Below are positions 13,227-14,615 of a stretch of 14,615 nucleotides of DNA, in pieces. The DNA comes from Gemmatimonadota bacterium. Lineage in GTDB: Bacteria > Gemmatimonadota > Gemmatimonadetes > Longimicrobiales > Longimicrobiaceae. A program made the position numbers and the translations under genes. The notes beneath the pieces were generated by a model that did no database searches, was not told where the DNA came from, and saw only the letters and a list, made by a program, of their open reading frames with translations. Position 1 is the first letter of the stretch. Each line of letters begins with the position of its first letter. The stretch spans positions 1 through 14,615 of the forward strand of contig JAHWJV010000034.1 of the NCBI GenBank assembly GCA_019348265.1, given 5' to 3'.

Positions 13227-14615
13227 CTACCGCTGCGTCATCGCCGGGCTGAGGTCCGGCACGACGTACGGAGCGCGGTACTTCTCCTTGATCATGCCGT
13301 TGGCCTCGGCATCGTTCAGGAAGCGCTCGGTCTTCCCGTCCGTGCGGAGCTCGCGGTCGACCAGGTACGAGATGTTGGCCATGTGGGCCAGCACGCTCGA
13401 ACGGTGGCCTTCCTCGATGTCGCAGTTGAGGTCGGACATCTTACCGGTGCGCACGGCGTCGATGAAGTTCTGATAGTGGCCGCTGGATCCGGTCCCGACC
13501 GTGATCCGCGCGTCGGAGGCCTCGGATGCAATGTTCGCGGAGTTCGGGCCAGGCTCGCTCTTGCTGCCCATGAACGTCTTCCAGTTGCCGCCGTCGTCCA
13601 TCTCCAGCCGGCCCTCGCTGCCGTACCAGATGTTCCCGATCATCACCCCGCCCTCGGGGTTGGTGTTCAGCCCGCGGGTACTGAACTCGAAGAGCGTGCC
13701 GTCCTCGTACTCGAAGAGGGTCGTCTGCGTGTTCGGCGTGGTCTGGGCGGTGTTGGTGTAGGCATACAGCCCACCCTTGGAGCTGATCTTCACCGGGTAA
13801 TCGCGCTTGTTGAGCCCCCAGCGGCCCACGTCGAGCTGGTGCGGGCCCTGGTTGCCCGTGTCACCGTTGCCGTACTCCCACTGCCAGTGCCAGTTGTAGT
13901 GGAACCGGTTCCGGTTGAACGGCCGCAGCTCGCGCGGTCCCGTCCACATGTCGTAGTTGACGCGGCTGAGGTAGTCCGCCGTGTACGGCCCGTCGTTGTT
14001 GGGGTTCCCGACCGTCAGCATGACCTTCTCGTTCGCCTGCATCGGTCCATCCGGATAGCGGCCGATGTCGCCGCGCATCTTGTGGCACAGGCCGCGGGCG
14101 AACTGCACCTTCCCGATCCCGCCGGCGTGCAGCAGCTTGATCGCGGCGGTGGTGTTGGTCCGCGAGCGGTTCTGGAAGCCGACCTGGACGAGCTTGTTGT
14201 ACTTCCGGGCGGCGTTCACCATCTGACGCCCCTCCCAGATGCTGTGCGACGCGGGCTTCTCGACGTAGACGTGCTTGCCGGCCTGCACGGCCCAGATCGT
14301 ACCCAGGGCGTGCCAGTGGTTCGGCGTCGCGAAGGTCACCGCGTCGACTTCGGGATCGTCGAAGATGCGGCGCATGTCGTTGACCAGCTTCGGGGCGTAC
14401 CCCCACTTGGTGGTCATCTCGGCGCCACGCCGGGCGAGCACGTTGCCGTCCACGTCCGCGATCGAATGCAGGCGGACGTCCTGGAGCCCGGGGAAGCTGT
14501 TCAGGTGCGAGCTGCCCTGGCCGTGTACGCCGATCACGGCGAGGTTCACGCGGTCCGCCGCTCCGAAGGCCCGGCTCGGGATGATCGTGGGGAAGACGCT
14601 GCCAGCCGCCACCGC
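13227..14615 (-). CDS. Gfo/Idh/MocA family oxidoreductase, exported type (5' end outside window)
   Basis: At least 462 residues are visible, and the coding frame runs through the window edge. The first residues, AVAAGSVFPTIIPSRAFG, look like the end of a twin-arginine-type signal peptide, whose RR motif would lie just outside. A Rossmann nucleotide-binding start follows (VNLAVIGVHGQGSSHLNSF), then ATPNHWHA and the family's EKPASHSIWEG block with the EKP motif. GFQNRSR and the C-terminal domain with WHWQWEYGNGDTGNQGPHQL and DVGRWG come next. Members are NAD(P)-dependent sugar or inositol dehydrogenases, and exported ones often carry tightly bound cofactor; the substrate here is unknown. An in-frame GTG at 14612 should not be taken as the start because it sits inside the signal sequence. 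The gene stops at 13227 (TGA), facing the DUF2243 gene. Confidence 0.93.
   Translation of the reverse strand, partial: AVAAGSVFPTIIPSRAFGAADRVNLAVIGVHGQGSSHLNSFPGLQDVRLHSIADVDGNVLARRGAEMTTKWGYAPKLVNDMRRIFDDPEVDAVTFATPNHWHALGTIWAVQAGKHVYVEKPASHSIWEGRQMVNAARKYNKLVQVGFQNRSRTNTTAAIKLLHAGGIGKVQFARGLCHKMRGDIGRYPDGPMQANEKVMLTVGNPNNDGPYTADYLSRVNYDMWTGPRELRPFNRNRFHYNWHWQWEYGNGDTGNQGPHQLDVGRWGLNKRDYPVKISSKGGLYAYTNTAQTTPNTQTTLFEYEDGTLFEFSTRGLNTNPEGGVMIGNIWYGSEGRLEMDDGGNWKTFMGSKSEPGPNSANIASEASDARITVGTGSSGHYQNFIDAVRTGKMSDLNCDIEEGHRSSVLAHMANISYLVDRELRTDGKTERFLNDAEANGMIKEKYRAPYVVPDLSPAMTQR

Noticed and set aside
11659..13473. 604-codon plus-strand open frame across cphB, the intergenic region and the DUF2243 gene
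   Set aside because: It runs antisense to cphB and out of frame with the DUF2243 protein. The product is Arg/Pro-rich and low in pattern; it is open only because stops are rare at this GC content.

Overview
The window is high-GC bacterial DNA of ordinary chromosomal character. It has tightly packed genes on both strands, strong G/C preference at third codon positions, and a mix of metabolic and poorly characterised genes. No phage, transposase, CRISPR, rRNA or tRNA signal was seen. The gene types (a cyanophycin operon outside the usual cyanobacterial setting, a glucose dehydrogenase/GH15 pair, a secreted Gfo/Idh/MocA oxidoreductase, DUF2236 and DUF2243 proteins) would suit a soil bacterium such as a member of Gemmatimonadota. 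That placement is an inference from gene style, not a demonstrated assignment.

Left part (1-4260). The window opens inside the 3' end of a short-chain dehydrogenase that resembles SDR-type glucose 1-dehydrogenases. It is directly followed by a GH15 glucoamylase/trehalase-like enzyme on the same strand. Convergent to these is a voltage-sensor ion channel with an exceptionally regular S4 helix and a selectivity filter that is not GYG. From about 2930 to 4260 the DNA is gene-poor and shows decay. It holds a small gene broken by one missing base in a C5/G5 run (2976-3181), a stretch with no gene (3182-3561), an intact DUF3568-like lipoprotein gene, and a frameshifted, truncated ParB-like remnant (4048-4259).

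Middle part (4261-8701). Here are an alpha/beta hydrolase of the KANL3/TEX30 type, a 50-residue lipoprotein, a DUF2236 (MpaB/rubber-oxygenase-like) protein, the alanine aminotransferase gene alaA and a YajO-like aldo/keto reductase. A good sigma70-type promoter for alaA lies in the alaA/reductase intergenic space and shows that alaA starts at a TTG codon well inside its longest open frame.

Right part (8702-14615). Cyanophycinase (cphB) and cyanophycin synthetase (cphA) form a two-gene minus-strand operon. One polymerises Asp/Arg into the nitrogen reserve cyanophycin and the other breaks it down to beta-Asp-Arg. The synthetase keeps both ATP-dependent ligase sites, but its N-terminal HxxEH-type motif reads HLLQH, so self-priming may be lost. 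Next comes a four-helix DUF2243 membrane protein, then a 15-bp hairpin that probably terminates transcription from both sides. The window ends in a minus-strand Gfo/Idh/MocA oxidoreductase with the tail of an export signal, whose 5' end lies outside the window.

The most useful second looks are the ion-channel pore, the degenerate CphA N-domain, the two decayed small genes and the start-site correction for alaA. No clearly novel multi-gene system was found.
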